A DNA stretch of 64,000 nucleotides from assembly GCF_000315625.1 (NCBI RefSeq), contig NW_005434672.1, forward strand, positions 243,773 through 307,772, read 5' to 3'. The DNA comes from Guillardia theta CCMP2712 (Eukaryota; Cryptophyceae; Pyrenomonadales; Geminigeraceae). The position numbers and the translations under genes are program-made. Positions within the stretch are counted from its first letter, which is position 1. Every line of letters begins with the position of its first letter. Shown piece by piece: positions 52,859-63,385 of this stretch. The notes beneath the pieces are model-generated. The model did no database searches and was not told where the DNA came from. It saw only the letters and a program-made list of their open reading frames with translations.

Positions 52859-55427
52859 ATGGACGAGAGCACATTGCTAGTTATGAGGGAGTGCCTTGCT
52901 TGGATGTCGGAGCTATCAGCAGAGGATCTCATGCCCGAGCACGGAGACCTCGCTAGAGATGGCGATCCTTCCTCAACTGCTATCCTCCAGAAGTTCTACA
53001 AGGCTTCGAAGAATTTCGCAGCCATGGCGCAAGGCGGAGAGGAGGGTGAAAAGAAGAATCGCGCGCTTCAAAGTCCCGGGAGGTGAGATGTTGTTCTTAT
53101 GCTATCGGTATCAACACGATTCTCAAAGAGAAGAGGTGGAGGCATGCTACCTCGGAGTGGTGAAGTGAGTTCGGTCACTTCCAGCCAACGTAGTGGCACT
53201 GATGACTTGACAGGCTCTGCATGGGAGAGCTTTGTGAGCAGGATGGGGCATGGCAACGTGAGTGCAGACAAACTTTATTGCATCTGAAGACATGGCCACG
53301 ATAGGCGTGAAGATGCAGTGGAGGGTTGTCTACAACGTCGCATGCACAATGAAAAGTCTAGTCATCTTGCTTCAAGCACAGTGATATGTTTGTTACACAA
53401 GTGACGTGAACTGAAGCGCCGTCGGACAGGGAGGACGGCATCAGTGGTGAGGAGCTAGACGAAGAGATCAAGACTTCCCTTCGGCTTCTTGACATGTCTC
53501 TGATATCGTGCATCGACCTCCCTGTTGACACCAGGCTCCGTCTTCTGTCAGTTCTACTTCTGTCGGTTGAGGATGGTGACTTCGTGTGGCAGGCAGCAGA
53601 ACTTAGCGCAGTCACTTCATGAGTTTCTTGTTGGTCAATGTGCATTGAGGAAGAAGAATGGGAGAGAGGAGGAGGAGGAAGAGGAGGCAGTATGGCAAGA
53701 TTATCCGTCGAAGAAGTTTAAGAGCAACTTGTCACCCTCAACTGAAAACACAAACAGCGAAGCTTCAGTATTGTCACCGGCATCGTCGAGATTGCCATCC
53801 GTCAAAGAGCAACTCTTGGAGCAGGACGAGCGATGGTTTAAGATGCTTTCTCCACTTGTTTGCTCTGCTGGATCTGTGAGTCCTCGCACGACTGATGGCT
53901 GACTTGATGCTTGTCCTCCCCCATCCCCCTAGAATCCACCGAGGCGCCAGCAACCCTCTCTTCTATCTTCGTGCTCTACATCGCCTTCTCCTCGCTCTAC
54001 CTCGCTGATCGTTACTCCCTCCGAGCAGGGAATGGCTGTGGACACTATCAGTGCAAAGGACCTCCAAACATTTCGACAATATCATGTCAAGGTGTGGAGA
54101 GGAGAAACGAATTGAAACTTCTGATGCAAGAATGGTTCAGAGAGAACCGGTTGTCTTGTCCGAAATGACATGCGACTGGCCTGCCAGAGAGCTATGGCTG
54201 AAGGTGCTTGATACGATGAATCATAATTTTGCATCAACTGAAAATCGCAACTTGCTCGATCTCCATCATCTCTATCATCCCAAAAAGCATTCATATCTTT
54301 CATCACGAGTGTTCTGCTGTGTTAGACTGATGTAGCTCTAGGATGATTACCTCAAGAGGGTTGCCGGGTACCGCACAGTCCCTGTTGAGGAAGGAAGGTG
54401 ATTCATACTGCACTTTATCCGCCGCATGACATGATACGCTCAGGTATACAGACACAACAACGCGTACTCGACTTGCCCGAGTCGATCACATTCTTTACCT
54501 GATGCAGGTTCAACTTTCTCGCTCTTACTGCACTGACCCACTCATGACGTATGTGGCGCAGGAGGAGCAGGAGGGAGGGGAACAGGAGAAGCTCTATCTC
54601 GCCCAGCATCTCCTATTTGAGCAGGTGATGTCTCTATGTACTTCCCTTCCTCATCGCCCGGTCAGATCCCCCAGCTCAAGGCTGACCTCCTCGTCCCTCC
54701 CATGTGCCTGGAGTCAGAAGAAGCAGTGTCCATGTGCGAGCAGAAGGCCATGCACAAAGATACCAAGAAGGAGGGAAAGGAAAAGAAAAATGAGGAGGAC
54801 GAGGACGAGGACGAGGACGAGGACAAGGACAAGGACGAGGAGGACGATGACGAGACAAGGAGGAAGTCAAATTTGGCAGGGAGTGGCACACTCGTCAAAA
54901 TGAACGCGTGGTTCGGCCCGAGAGGTTGGTAGGAAGTGCGAGCAGAGCTGAAGGTTAAGTTTGCCCAGGAACAATCTCCCCCCTCCATCAGGACCCCCAG
55001 GACAACATCCTGTGCCAGGTCTACCCTGGCTGCTGCTCAGCTCCTGCTGGGAGACTCGAGTGAGACAAGGAGCAGGTGAAGGGCGTTAAGTACGTGAGAC
55101 TGTACGGGGTGGAGGCGACGGGACGTTTGAAGCCAGGAGGAGCTAATCTTTCCAATACGAGCTCCCTTGAGATTGACCTTGACTTGAGTGCGATGCCAAA
55201 CATCTTCACTTCTCCTGCTACTCCTCCTGCTCTTTCCTCTCTTCCTATGTGTTTCTTCCCATTCTTCTCCATCTCCTCCTCGTCCTCTCTGTGAGCACCT
55301 CAACTCCTCTTGCTTTGCGGACTCTCCTACCCGCTCTCTTAAATCATTATCACCTCTGCATTGGTATTCACTTGCTACAGTTTCTTCATCCAGAGACAAC
55401 CAAGTTCCCGAGCAACTTCCCTTCAGG

Positions 55428-55491
<64 letters not shown>

Positions 55492-55704
55492 CTACTTCCC
55501 CAGACCTCCCAGTTTTTTTTACGTTTTCCCCGTCCCACGCTTTTTCACCGGCCTTTCCCTCACCTTCATCTTGTATTTGCCCCTAAACTCCTTCCTTGTG
55601 TTGTATCAGTGATCCGAATATATTTTCTTCTCTCCTTTCCGCCTTATCTTCTCATCTCTTCCCTTCTTTGTTCTTCTACTCCTGCTCCTGCCCCTGCCCC
55701 TGCC

Positions 55705-55735
<31 letters not shown>

Positions 55736-55929
55736 GTCCTACTTATATTCCTCCTCCTCCTGCTCATCCTCCTCCTCCTCCTGCTCTGACGAGTGTGACT
55801 AGGGAACTCATCCTCCATCAAGGAGACGCTCTCTTCATTCCTGCTGGGGTCTGGCACTACGTACGCTCCCTCTCCTCCTCCATCTCCGTAAACTTCTGGT
55901 GGACCAGCAAGGCGAAACCATGTACATAA
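52859..55929 (+). CDS. KDM8: JmjC dioxygenase of the KDM8/JMJD5 family
   Basis: Start at the first ATG, MDESTLLVMRECLAWMSELS; exon 1 ends at 53082. A helical N-terminal half (ISGEELDEEIKTSLRLLDMS and following) is typical of KDM8 but poorly conserved. The JmjC half shows REPVVLSEMTCDWPARELW, DDYLKRVAGYRTVPVEEGR, YLAQHLLFEQ joined at 54624/54666 to IPQLKADLLVPPMC, an acidic Glu/Asp insert, NAWFGPRG joined to TISPLHQDPQDNILCQ, VKYVRLYGVEATGRL, and ELILHQGDALFIPAGVWHYV with FWW near the end. Fe ligands are the His and Asp of LHQDP and the His of WHYV. KDM8 enzymes are 2-oxoglutarate hydroxylases, with arginyl hydroxylase activity shown in animals. Introns near 55430-55495 and 55680-55735 are (CCTGCT)n tracts. 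Confidence 0.85.
55425..55495. repeat. (CCTGCT)n hexamer tract in a KDM8 intron
   Basis: About ten CTCCTG units, followed by a second, interrupted tract at 55680-55740. Open frames through them encode only Pro-Ala or Leu runs. Confidence 0.8.
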
Positions 55930-56110
55930 AACCAAACGGCAACACATCCTCCCTTCTCCTGCTTCTCCTCCTCTTGCCCCATATTTTCTTCCTCCTCCTC
56001 TTACTACCACGCTACCGTCTTTGCCACGTCCACGTCTCCAACTCTTGCTGCTCCTGCTGACTTTCTTGATCAAACGATTTTCAGCGTCTCCAACCCCTAG
56101 AGCAGTTCGA
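55930..56110. other. Convergent intergenic spacer
   Basis: T/C-rich (CTCCT) spacer between the KDM8 stop and the stop of the MORN/PDZ gene. No signal recognised. Confidence 0.4.
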
Positions 56111-59100
56111 TCAGCTCCCGGCAAAGAGCTGGTGAGAGAAAGGGACGAAGGAAGGGAAAAGAGAGAAGGGGACGAGGGGAAGAAAGCATGGAGAGATGTA
56201 GAGAAAGAAGAGGGGAGAAGTAGAGGAAGGAGATGGAGGACAGAGCAAGGGAGAAGAGAGACAAGACAAGACAAGACAAGACAAGGAGAAGCGACAGCAG
56301 TCGAGGTCACCTGGTGTGAGTCCATAGGGTAGGCCATGCCGGGGAAGAGCGAGTCTGCCTTCATCATCCTGTAATCTTCCGCCTGGGGAAGTAAAGCTCC
56401 GCTCATTCTCGGGGTAAAGTACTCCTCGTACATGGGCAGCTTCTGCGAACTCCGAGGAATGGAGAGGCTCCTGCGCTGCAGGACAACCTACTACGTCGTA
56501 AGGTTCCTCTCCTACAACTCGTCCAGCAGTAGTCCACTTCCTCCTTCTCCATCTCCTCACACCACCACCACGACCTCCTCCTCTTCTCCCCCCCTCCCCC
56601 TCCCCCTTCCTCCTCCTCCATTTTCTGATCACCATCATCACAAGCTTTCTGGCAACCATCCCCCACCCCCCAACTCTCCCCTACCACTATCGCCTTTCAG
56701 TCCTCCTCCTCCCCTTCACCTCAAAAGTTCGGATTGCTGAGCCCGTGCGAGCAACTTCAATGGCAACAGTGGTTCCGTCCATGCCGAGCAGAAGGTCCTT
56801 CGCCTGCATGGTGATAAGGAAAGGAGAAGAAGAAATGGAGAGATGAGGAGAGACAGTTGGAGAGAGCAAGAGAGCAAGAGAAAGAGGACTCAAGGCAATG
56901 AAGTTAACGAAGAGGGGAGGGGGGAGGGGGGAGGCAGAAAGGCGGAGGTGGCGAACGAGAAGGAAACGTGAAGAGAAGCAAAAAGCCAACAGGGAGGGAG
57001 GGAGAGGAGGGTAACAGGATAACGGGGGGGTAACAGGATAACGGGAGATGAGAAGGGAGGGTGGTTGGGAAGGAGGAGAGAAGCAGAAAGGGAGGACGAG
57101 GGGAGCGAGAGGAGCCAGAATGGAGGAAGAACCTGCTGCAGTCCAGAGATGGACATCCCGTCGACCTTGAGTATCAGATCTCCGACTTGCAGTCTGCCGT
57201 CAACATCGGAAGCGCTGTCCCTCTGGATCTTCTCGATCACAACGTTGCTGCTTGCTGTCTTCTGGTTCAACTTGAGCCCCACCCCACATCTCCCGCTCCC
57301 CCACGTGACTGGTCGAGCTGCCTCCTGCAGGTACTCCGGAAAGTGCTCGGGGACGAAAGGTCCCCCTCCTATCGTCTTCCTCTGTACAGGCAGCGAGTGG
57401 ATGGGTTGGTTGAGGGGAAGGGAAGGAATCGGTGCGAGGTGATCAGGAGGGAAACGGTAGATGTCAGCTGCATCTCTGTTAGGGTGAGTGGAGAGGGGAC
57501 TTGCCTGCAACGAATGTCAAGGAGATGGGAGAAGAGGGAGAAAGAGACAATAGCGATGTGAAGAGGGGTGAACGAGGAGTAAACGAGGAGGAGGAGGTTC
57601 GCACATCCTTTCAGGATACTTTGGGGGGGAAGTGAGAAGGCAGGAAAGACAACGACCTAGAGAGGTCGAACAAGAGACGAGGAGGAGAGAGAAGCTCAAG
57701 GGAGGGAGGGCAGGTGGAAGGGGGCGGAGAGGGTTGAGGGGGAGGGGGCCAGCAGAGGTTCTGACCTTGATGCTTGGTAACTCCTCTGGAATCGTATCGA
57801 TCACCATCTCCGTCCTCGACTTGTAGGCGGCGATCGCCGCCGGGTCGTCGCAGACAAGCAGCTGCAGCGTCGACTGATACCCGTCGTAGCCGATGACCTG
57901 AGGGGGGCTCACTAAGGGCGCCAGGGCAGCCCACATCGCGTCTTACCGAGGCCCCGTCGAGTTTGAGTTGGAGGGAGACAGGGAGTGGGTCCTTGTACTT
58001 GGAGGCGTCCTTAAGGTCCATCACCGTCTCGCCCATCACCTTCGACTTGCTCGGGTTCCAGTCGAACACGCGAACTTCGATGGGCTGATCTCAAGTCAGA
58101 TAGGCTGCACAAAGCACTTGGGTTCCGAGTGAAGTCAGCCTTGCTTTCATCCTCTTACCACTGCAATCTCCTCCTCCTCCTCTGCCATAATTCTCCTTAC
58201 TCCTCCTCCTACTCCTACTCCTACTGCTCCTCCTTAGCTCTTCCTGTTGCCCTCCTCTCCTGCCCTCCTCCTCAAACCTTGTCCTCTGTCTCTCCCGAGC
58301 TTCAAGCAGATAGAGGGAGGCATACCACAGACGAGGCGTTTGAAGGAACCTTGAACTCTCCAATCTCCTGCTCCCATTGCGGGTCGAAGGTGCTCAGGAG
58401 GGTCTTGGTGATATGATTCTGCCCTCCAAAGTTGAGGACGACGTAGGGGTTGGGAGGGGCAGAGGACGTAGACGGCAGGTGGGCAGCGGAGTCGACCGAT
58501 AAGTAGAGCTTCGTGAGCTCCAGTACCGACGTCGACTGCTCTTGAGGAGGAGACGACTGGCTCTGCGTCATACCTCCTGGATCCTTCTCGCCATCCTTCC
58601 ACAGCCCCTCGTATGAGATGGTCCCGTCGCTCCTCGTCAAGATCCCGTAGCCATGCATTCTTCCCTCCTGGAACTCTCCACTGTAAGTGCTGCCCTCCGC
58701 AAACCTGCAAGGCTGTCAACAGGGAATCTCGTCCCCCGCCCTCGTCTTTGTCGCAGCAACTCTTCTCATCCTCCTCCTCGTACTAACTCCCTGCTGTACG
58801 GCCTCCGTCCCTCCTCCCTCTCCCTCCACTCACCGGCACTTCCCGCGACCATGGGGTAGGTTACCCATCCATTCTCCCTCGTAGATGTTGCCGTCTGCAT
58901 ATGTGCAAAGTCCCTCGCCCTGCCTGTTGCCCATGTCCCAACAGCCTTTGTACCTGGGCAGAAGGAAACAGACGGAGGGTCAGAGACGAGAGCAGGAGAG
59001 AAGTCAGGAGACGAGAGACAACATTGCGCATGCAGGAAAGGACACCAAGGATCAAAGTCATAATCAACATCAGCAACCTGCACCTCAATGCGAACAGATC

Positions 59101-60551
59101 CGTTCTCTCACCATGTGCCGTCTGTGTACTTGTACTCCCCGATCCCATGACGCCAGTCCTGCGACCACTCTCCTGTGTATGCCGCGCCATCCGGGTAGCT
59201 GATGGTTCCCTTGCCGTGCCTTCTGCCGTCCTTCATCTCCCCCTCATACTGCGATCAATCATCAATGGTGCGACCTCTCTCGATCCCGTCAGACTCACTC
59301 TTTTGCCATCCGGCCAAACCTTGACGATAAACCCATTGTCACTGTCGTTTCCATTCCGAACATTCTGCGCAAGGAAGGCTAATCACTCGGAGCCTGCACC
59401 CGCCGAATAAATCTTCACCTCCACGACGGGAGCTTGGTTCACTTTGTGAACGACCTGTCTCAGTTAGTGAGCAAGTGAACAAGCAGACTTTCTTCTCGTC
59501 AAAGTGGTTGATTTACCAGGGGTGACGGCACAGCCTATCACAAACATCACAAGTGAAACAAGGAGGAAGGTGTGCCTTCACAGACCTGGGGAGGCGGAGG
59601 GGGAGGGGGAGGAGGAGAAGCTTGAGGCAGCGAAGCGCCAAGCACCTGAAGAGAAACATCATGTAAGAGCAAAGGGAGCTCCTCAAACAGATTTCCCTCA
59701 GAAGATCAGAGAAAAGAGCCAAGGGAGCAGTCAGGTCACCTGTCTGCGAGGGGAATCTTTCACCGGAGTTCGCTCGGCATCGCGAGGTGTTATCTTAGTG
59801 ATCTGCGCCCGCTCATCAGCTCCACACATCCCGACAGTGTCAAGCTCTCACATTGGCGGGCACCATCGGAGCGTTGGGTGTAGTCGGCGAGTCTCGCACT
59901 TGCGTCCCAGCCGCCTCTTCCTCAGCAGGTCTCGCCTTCGGGGTGGTTTCGTTGGAGTTGGCCGACTTAAGCGCCGTTTGTGCATTTGCTGACTGTGCTG
60001 GGGAGTTGCTCAAGCTCTGTCCTGGTCCTCTAGGCAAGCCTTCATAGGTGACGACTGCTTCGTCCGCCATCACGATGTGTTGAGACGGCGTGGCGGGTGA
60101 GGATGCGGCATCTGGTTGCTGAGCATGCGGAGAGGCAGGCTGCACAGGAGGAGTGAGGACCTCCAGCTTCACCTTGGTATCCTTAGGGCCTTTGATCAGG
60201 TCCACGACGTCACGGATGGGAAGTCCCTTCACGGACTTGCCGTTCACCTTGAGGATAACATCGCCTTGATAGACCTGGCAAAAGTAAGAGACAGGGAGGA
60301 AGAACCTGAGACTGAGATCGAGACTGACAGACAGAGAAAAGAAATGTTGCAAGATTGAGAGGTAAAGATGCAGTGCTCCAGAGCCTCACCTTGCCACACT
60401 TGCTTGCAGATCCAGTGGGGGTCATGGACTGAATAATATGATCTCCTTCCTTGTTAGGGGAGAACACTATTCCGATCCCTCCCTTGCCATCCGTCGGCGT
60501 CGTCCCTGGTGCTATAGTTCGGGCTAGCTCCAGGAGGCGGGGGCGGTTCAT
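56111..60551 (-). CDS. PDZ - MORN - C2 - PDZ scaffold protein
   Basis: From the 5' end: first PDZ domain, GGIGIVFSPNKEGDHIIQSM then GSASKCGK spliced to VYQGDVILKVNGKSVKGLPI; a Pro/Ala/Gln linker; about five MORN repeats (YEGEMKDGRRHGKGTISYPD, AAYTGEWSQDWRHGIGEYKY, YKGCWDMGNRQGEGLCTYAD, IYEGEWMGNLPHGRGKC, TYSGEFQEGRMHGYGILTRS); a C2 domain (LTKLYLSVDSAAHLPSTSSA, NPYVVLNFGGQNHITKTLLS, DPQWEQEIGEFKV, PIEVRVFDWNPSKSKVMGET); a second PDZ (CGVGLKLNQKTASSNVVIEK, GRLQVGDLILKVDGMSISGL); and a Tyr/Met-rich tail MYEEYFTPRMSGALLP... ending HQLFAGS. MORN and C2 modules bind phospholipid membranes and PDZ binds peptides, so a membrane-bound scaffold is likely. The start is uncertain: an acceptor-like CCTTACGCCTAG sits just before the chosen ATG, so more 5' exons may exist. 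Confidence 0.78.
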
Positions 60552-61439
60552 TCCTAGGCGTAAGGGCATGAGAAACAGAAGAGAGCAGCGGCAAATCAAA
60601 CATGAAGCCACCCAACGACACAGTACAAACACAAACAAGGTGTTGACGGGATTCCTGAAATGCAGTACAATTTTCCAAGCTACTCGGAGAACTAAGCACA
60701 ATGACGCAGTCTTACGAGCCCTCAATCTTGTTTCTTGCTGTGAAAGTTTGCTCGCCGACCCGCTTGTCTCCTCTTGCACAAATCCCCCCTTCATCTATCT
60801 CATCACACATCTCAGATATCCTGGTGTGAATGCCATCTATCCCGATACCCATTCATGCTATAAATCAGGATCATGGATATCCTCTATCTCTAGTATTCCT
60901 CGTCTGCATCTGCCGTGCCAAGGCTGCTCCGCATCTCCTTCATCCTTCATTGTGCTCATCCACGCCATAGCGCCTCTACCTCCCTCCCCTCTCCACGGTC
61001 ATGTTTTGACCCAAACAACAATTATCCACCCTACCCTCTTCGGAAATAAAATGTTTGACCCTACCATACGAAGTCGGCATTATTGGAAGTACCCTACCTG
61101 ATAATTTCCATGAATTTGATGTTCTTTATACCCCTTATTCATCACCAAGCCTCAAGGCTACCCTACCAATAGATCAAGTACCCCACCCATGTCTACCACC
61201 CAGCTCGAACTACCTCTGCTTTTCACAGACAACCCCACGAATACCCGATAGGGGTGGTGGCCAACAAGTTATTTTAAATATGGTACAGGAAAGCGAACTT
61301 GTATCACTAACTTGTATTATAAAACAATTAAAATGGTTTTATAAATTTCTATAAGGAGTAGATACATGCTTTGGTAGCAAAAACTTCCGAGGAGTCTATA
61401 CAAAAGTTTGTACCAGTTGTAGACTACTGGTAGCGGAGT
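60552..61439. other. Intergenic with ACCC-rich and AT-rich parts
   Basis: 61010-61260 carries repeated TACCCT/ACCCCAC words; 61260-61400 is strongly AT-rich. May contain 5' exons of the scaffold gene. No gene recognised. Confidence 0.4.
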
Positions 61440-61560
61440 TTGCTCTGTGATTGATCTCTGGTTCGAGCCGGCAGCACCGCCGATTACCGAGCCCGCCCCG
61501 GTCCACCGCCACCGGGCCCGGAAGTGGCTGACTGAAGCACCGGACAGAGTCCGGTAAAGC
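61440..61560. repeat. Short GC-rich island remnant
   Basis: About 120 bp with CCGGCAG, CCACCGCCACCGGGCCCGG and GTCCGGT words, like the larger islands. Contains a ggttcgagcc that imitates a tRNA T-loop but does not pair properly. Confidence 0.4.
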
Positions 61561-61877
61561 TAAAGAATCTATCATTTGAACGAGCCGAAAGTTGATGATG
61601 CTTGTCCTGGTTCAGTGATGCCGAGGTGGGAGAGGAGGAGAGGAGAGAAGGAGCGAGAAGAGACATGCCTTCATGGCAGGCGATGATGGATGTGATACGT
61701 GAACTGACAGGACAGCAACTGCAGAAGTAGATGAGGACCTACAAGAGACTCTGAGACAACTCCCATGGAAACGCTAGAACCTGCCATGCTCCCATGGAAA
61801 CGCTGCATTTGACGACATGTATGACGTTGTATCGATCGAGATCGAAGCATTGAACTAGCTTCTACCTTCTCTGTGCG

Positions 61878-63341
61878 ATGGATGGCTTCACGGTTCTCAA
61901 CAAACTTGGGCAGGGCGGGCAGGGAACAACCTTGTGCGTTGCGAGAAAAAGTGACAATCAAACGTTTGTGTGTAAACAGATAACATGCAGCAGCATAGCC
62001 GAGGGGAACAATGCGCTGATGGAAGCGAAAGTTCTCCAAAAGATTAACCACCCTGGTGTGATCAAGTACGAAGACTTGTTTCTGCACGAAACCATTGAGA
62101 ACAACTATCGGAAACTTGTTGTCTGCATCGTAATGGAATACTGCGAGAAGGGTGACCTGCACAATGCGATCAGCTACTACAGGAAAAGTTTCGGGTCCAT
62201 GCCTGAGGCCCAGATCGTTAAGTGGATGCATGGGATTTGCAGGGCTCTGAGCCATGTGCATGAGATTGGGATACTTCATCGGGACCTCAAACCCATGAAC
62301 ATCTTCATCGATCGCCATGGCAACGTCAAACTTGGTGACTTCGGGCTGGCGAGGAAGTTTCAGTCGCCAGAAGATCTCAAGAGCCGTGCAGGAACTCCCT
62401 GCTACCTTGCGCCAGAGGTGCTCAACAAGGAGGTATACGCCCAGCCCTCTGACGTGTGGGGAGTAGGCTGCATCTGCCTCGAGTGCATGCAGATGACGTT
62501 CCTGTGGGAGAGGAAAGGGCTCCTTGCTGTGCAGGTGATGGAGGGCCCAGTCTCCATCCCGCCCTCCTTCTCCAACAGCCTGAGAACGCTCGTTTCTAGG
62601 ATGCTCGAAAGGAACCCTGGGAGACGTCCTACCAGCAGAGAGTGCCTAGAGCAGTTTGGCCGCATGCTGGGAGATGGAAAGCAGAATCCTCCTCCTAATC
62701 CTCCTCCTTCCTCTCCCACGGACCGTGCCAAGACCAAGGAGAGGACTGCGGCTCGGGACTCTGGGGGAAGACTGCCCAACAAACCTGACAACGTCGCTAA
62801 TGGCGTCGCTGATGCCATCGAGATCGCCAAGGCGGCGGCGAGACATGCAGCTCACGTGGCCGGGGCGGGTCTTGAAGCTCTGCATAAGGATGGGGGCACG
62901 GGGAAGCAGAGAGAGGAGCGACAGGGGAAGGATCGCAATGAAGAGAAGGAGAGAGCTGTTGCTGATTATGAAGCAGCTCTGGAGAAGAAGCGAGTGAAAC
63001 CTGGCAGCAACACCCCTACCCTGCAGACCATCATGGCGTATCCTCTCATATCCAAGGACGGGCTGACCATCTACATCTCGGATCAAGATCTGTTGGCTGG
63101 GATCGAGCTCTTTGTGAAACCTGGCATGTCAGCCGACGAGATCATTGGCGTTGCTCTGAACAACAAGGGGTTCTTCGAGCGGTATGTCGGCTCTCAGGAT
63201 AACGTCGAGATGGTGAAGGGGAAGATGAGAAAGGTGATGGAGGATGCTGCCATACCGCAGCAGGGCAAGCCGAGAGAGAAGAAGCGGGAGAAGGTGGCAC
63301 GTGCCCTGGAACACCTGAAGGATCGCACGGAGACGAAGTAG
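61878..63341 (+). CDS. NEK-like Ser/Thr protein kinase
   Basis: Open frame of 487 residues. Kinase domain residues 1-260: LGQGGQGTTLCVARKSDNQT (Gly loop), FVCKQI (Lys), VVCIVMEYCEKGDLHNAI, GILHRDLKPMNIFID (catalytic Asp), VKLGDFGLARKF (DFG), AGTPCYLAPEVLNKE (activation segment) and DVWGVGCICLE. The short DFGLARKF and GTPCYLAPE fit the NIMA-related (NEK) group, usually tied to cilia and cell cycle. The C-terminal half is a Pro/Lys/Glu linker, then QTIMAYPLISKDGLTIYISD and SADEIIGVALNNKGFFERYV, a compact domain I do not recognise, and a basic tail. The stop at 63339-63341 may be skipped: a 48-nt intron 63338-63385 (GTAGTT...CCCCAG) joins RTETK in phase to LKETKSAIFHPLKGFVNDMS, adding further exons. 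Confidence 0.82.
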   Translation: MDGFTVLNKLGQGGQGTTLCVARKSDNQTFVCKQITCSSIAEGNNALMEAKVLQKINHPGVIKYEDLFLHETIENNYRKLVVCIVMEYCEKGDLHNAISYYRKSFGSMPEAQIVKWMHGICRALSHVHEIGILHRDLKPMNIFIDRHGNVKLGDFGLARKFQSPEDLKSRAGTPCYLAPEVLNKEVYAQPSDVWGVGCICLECMQMTFLWERKGLLAVQVMEGPVSIPPSFSNSLRTLVSRMLERNPGRRPTSRECLEQFGRMLGDGKQNPPPNPPPSSPTDRAKTKERTAARDSGGRLPNKPDNVANGVADAIEIAKAAARHAAHVAGAGLEALHKDGGTGKQREERQGKDRNEEKERAVADYEAALEKKRVKPGSNTPTLQTIMAYPLISKDGLTIYISDQDLLAGIELFVKPGMSADEIIGVALNNKGFFERYVGSQDNVEMVKGKMRKVMEDAAIPQQGKPREKKREKVARALEHLKDRTETK

Positions 63342-63385
63342 TTGCTCTGAATGCCGATGTCCTTGAGATTTGACTTTCTCCCCAG

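Noticed and set aside
55249-55929. 226-codon frame with Pro-Ala runs
   Set aside because: The Pro-Ala runs come from (CCTGCT)n introns; only the last part (ELILHQGDALFIPAGVWHYV) is a KDM8 exon.
61460-61490. tRNA-like ggttcgagccggcagcacc
   Set aside because: The T-stem does not pair and no matching acceptor or anticodon arm is present upstream.
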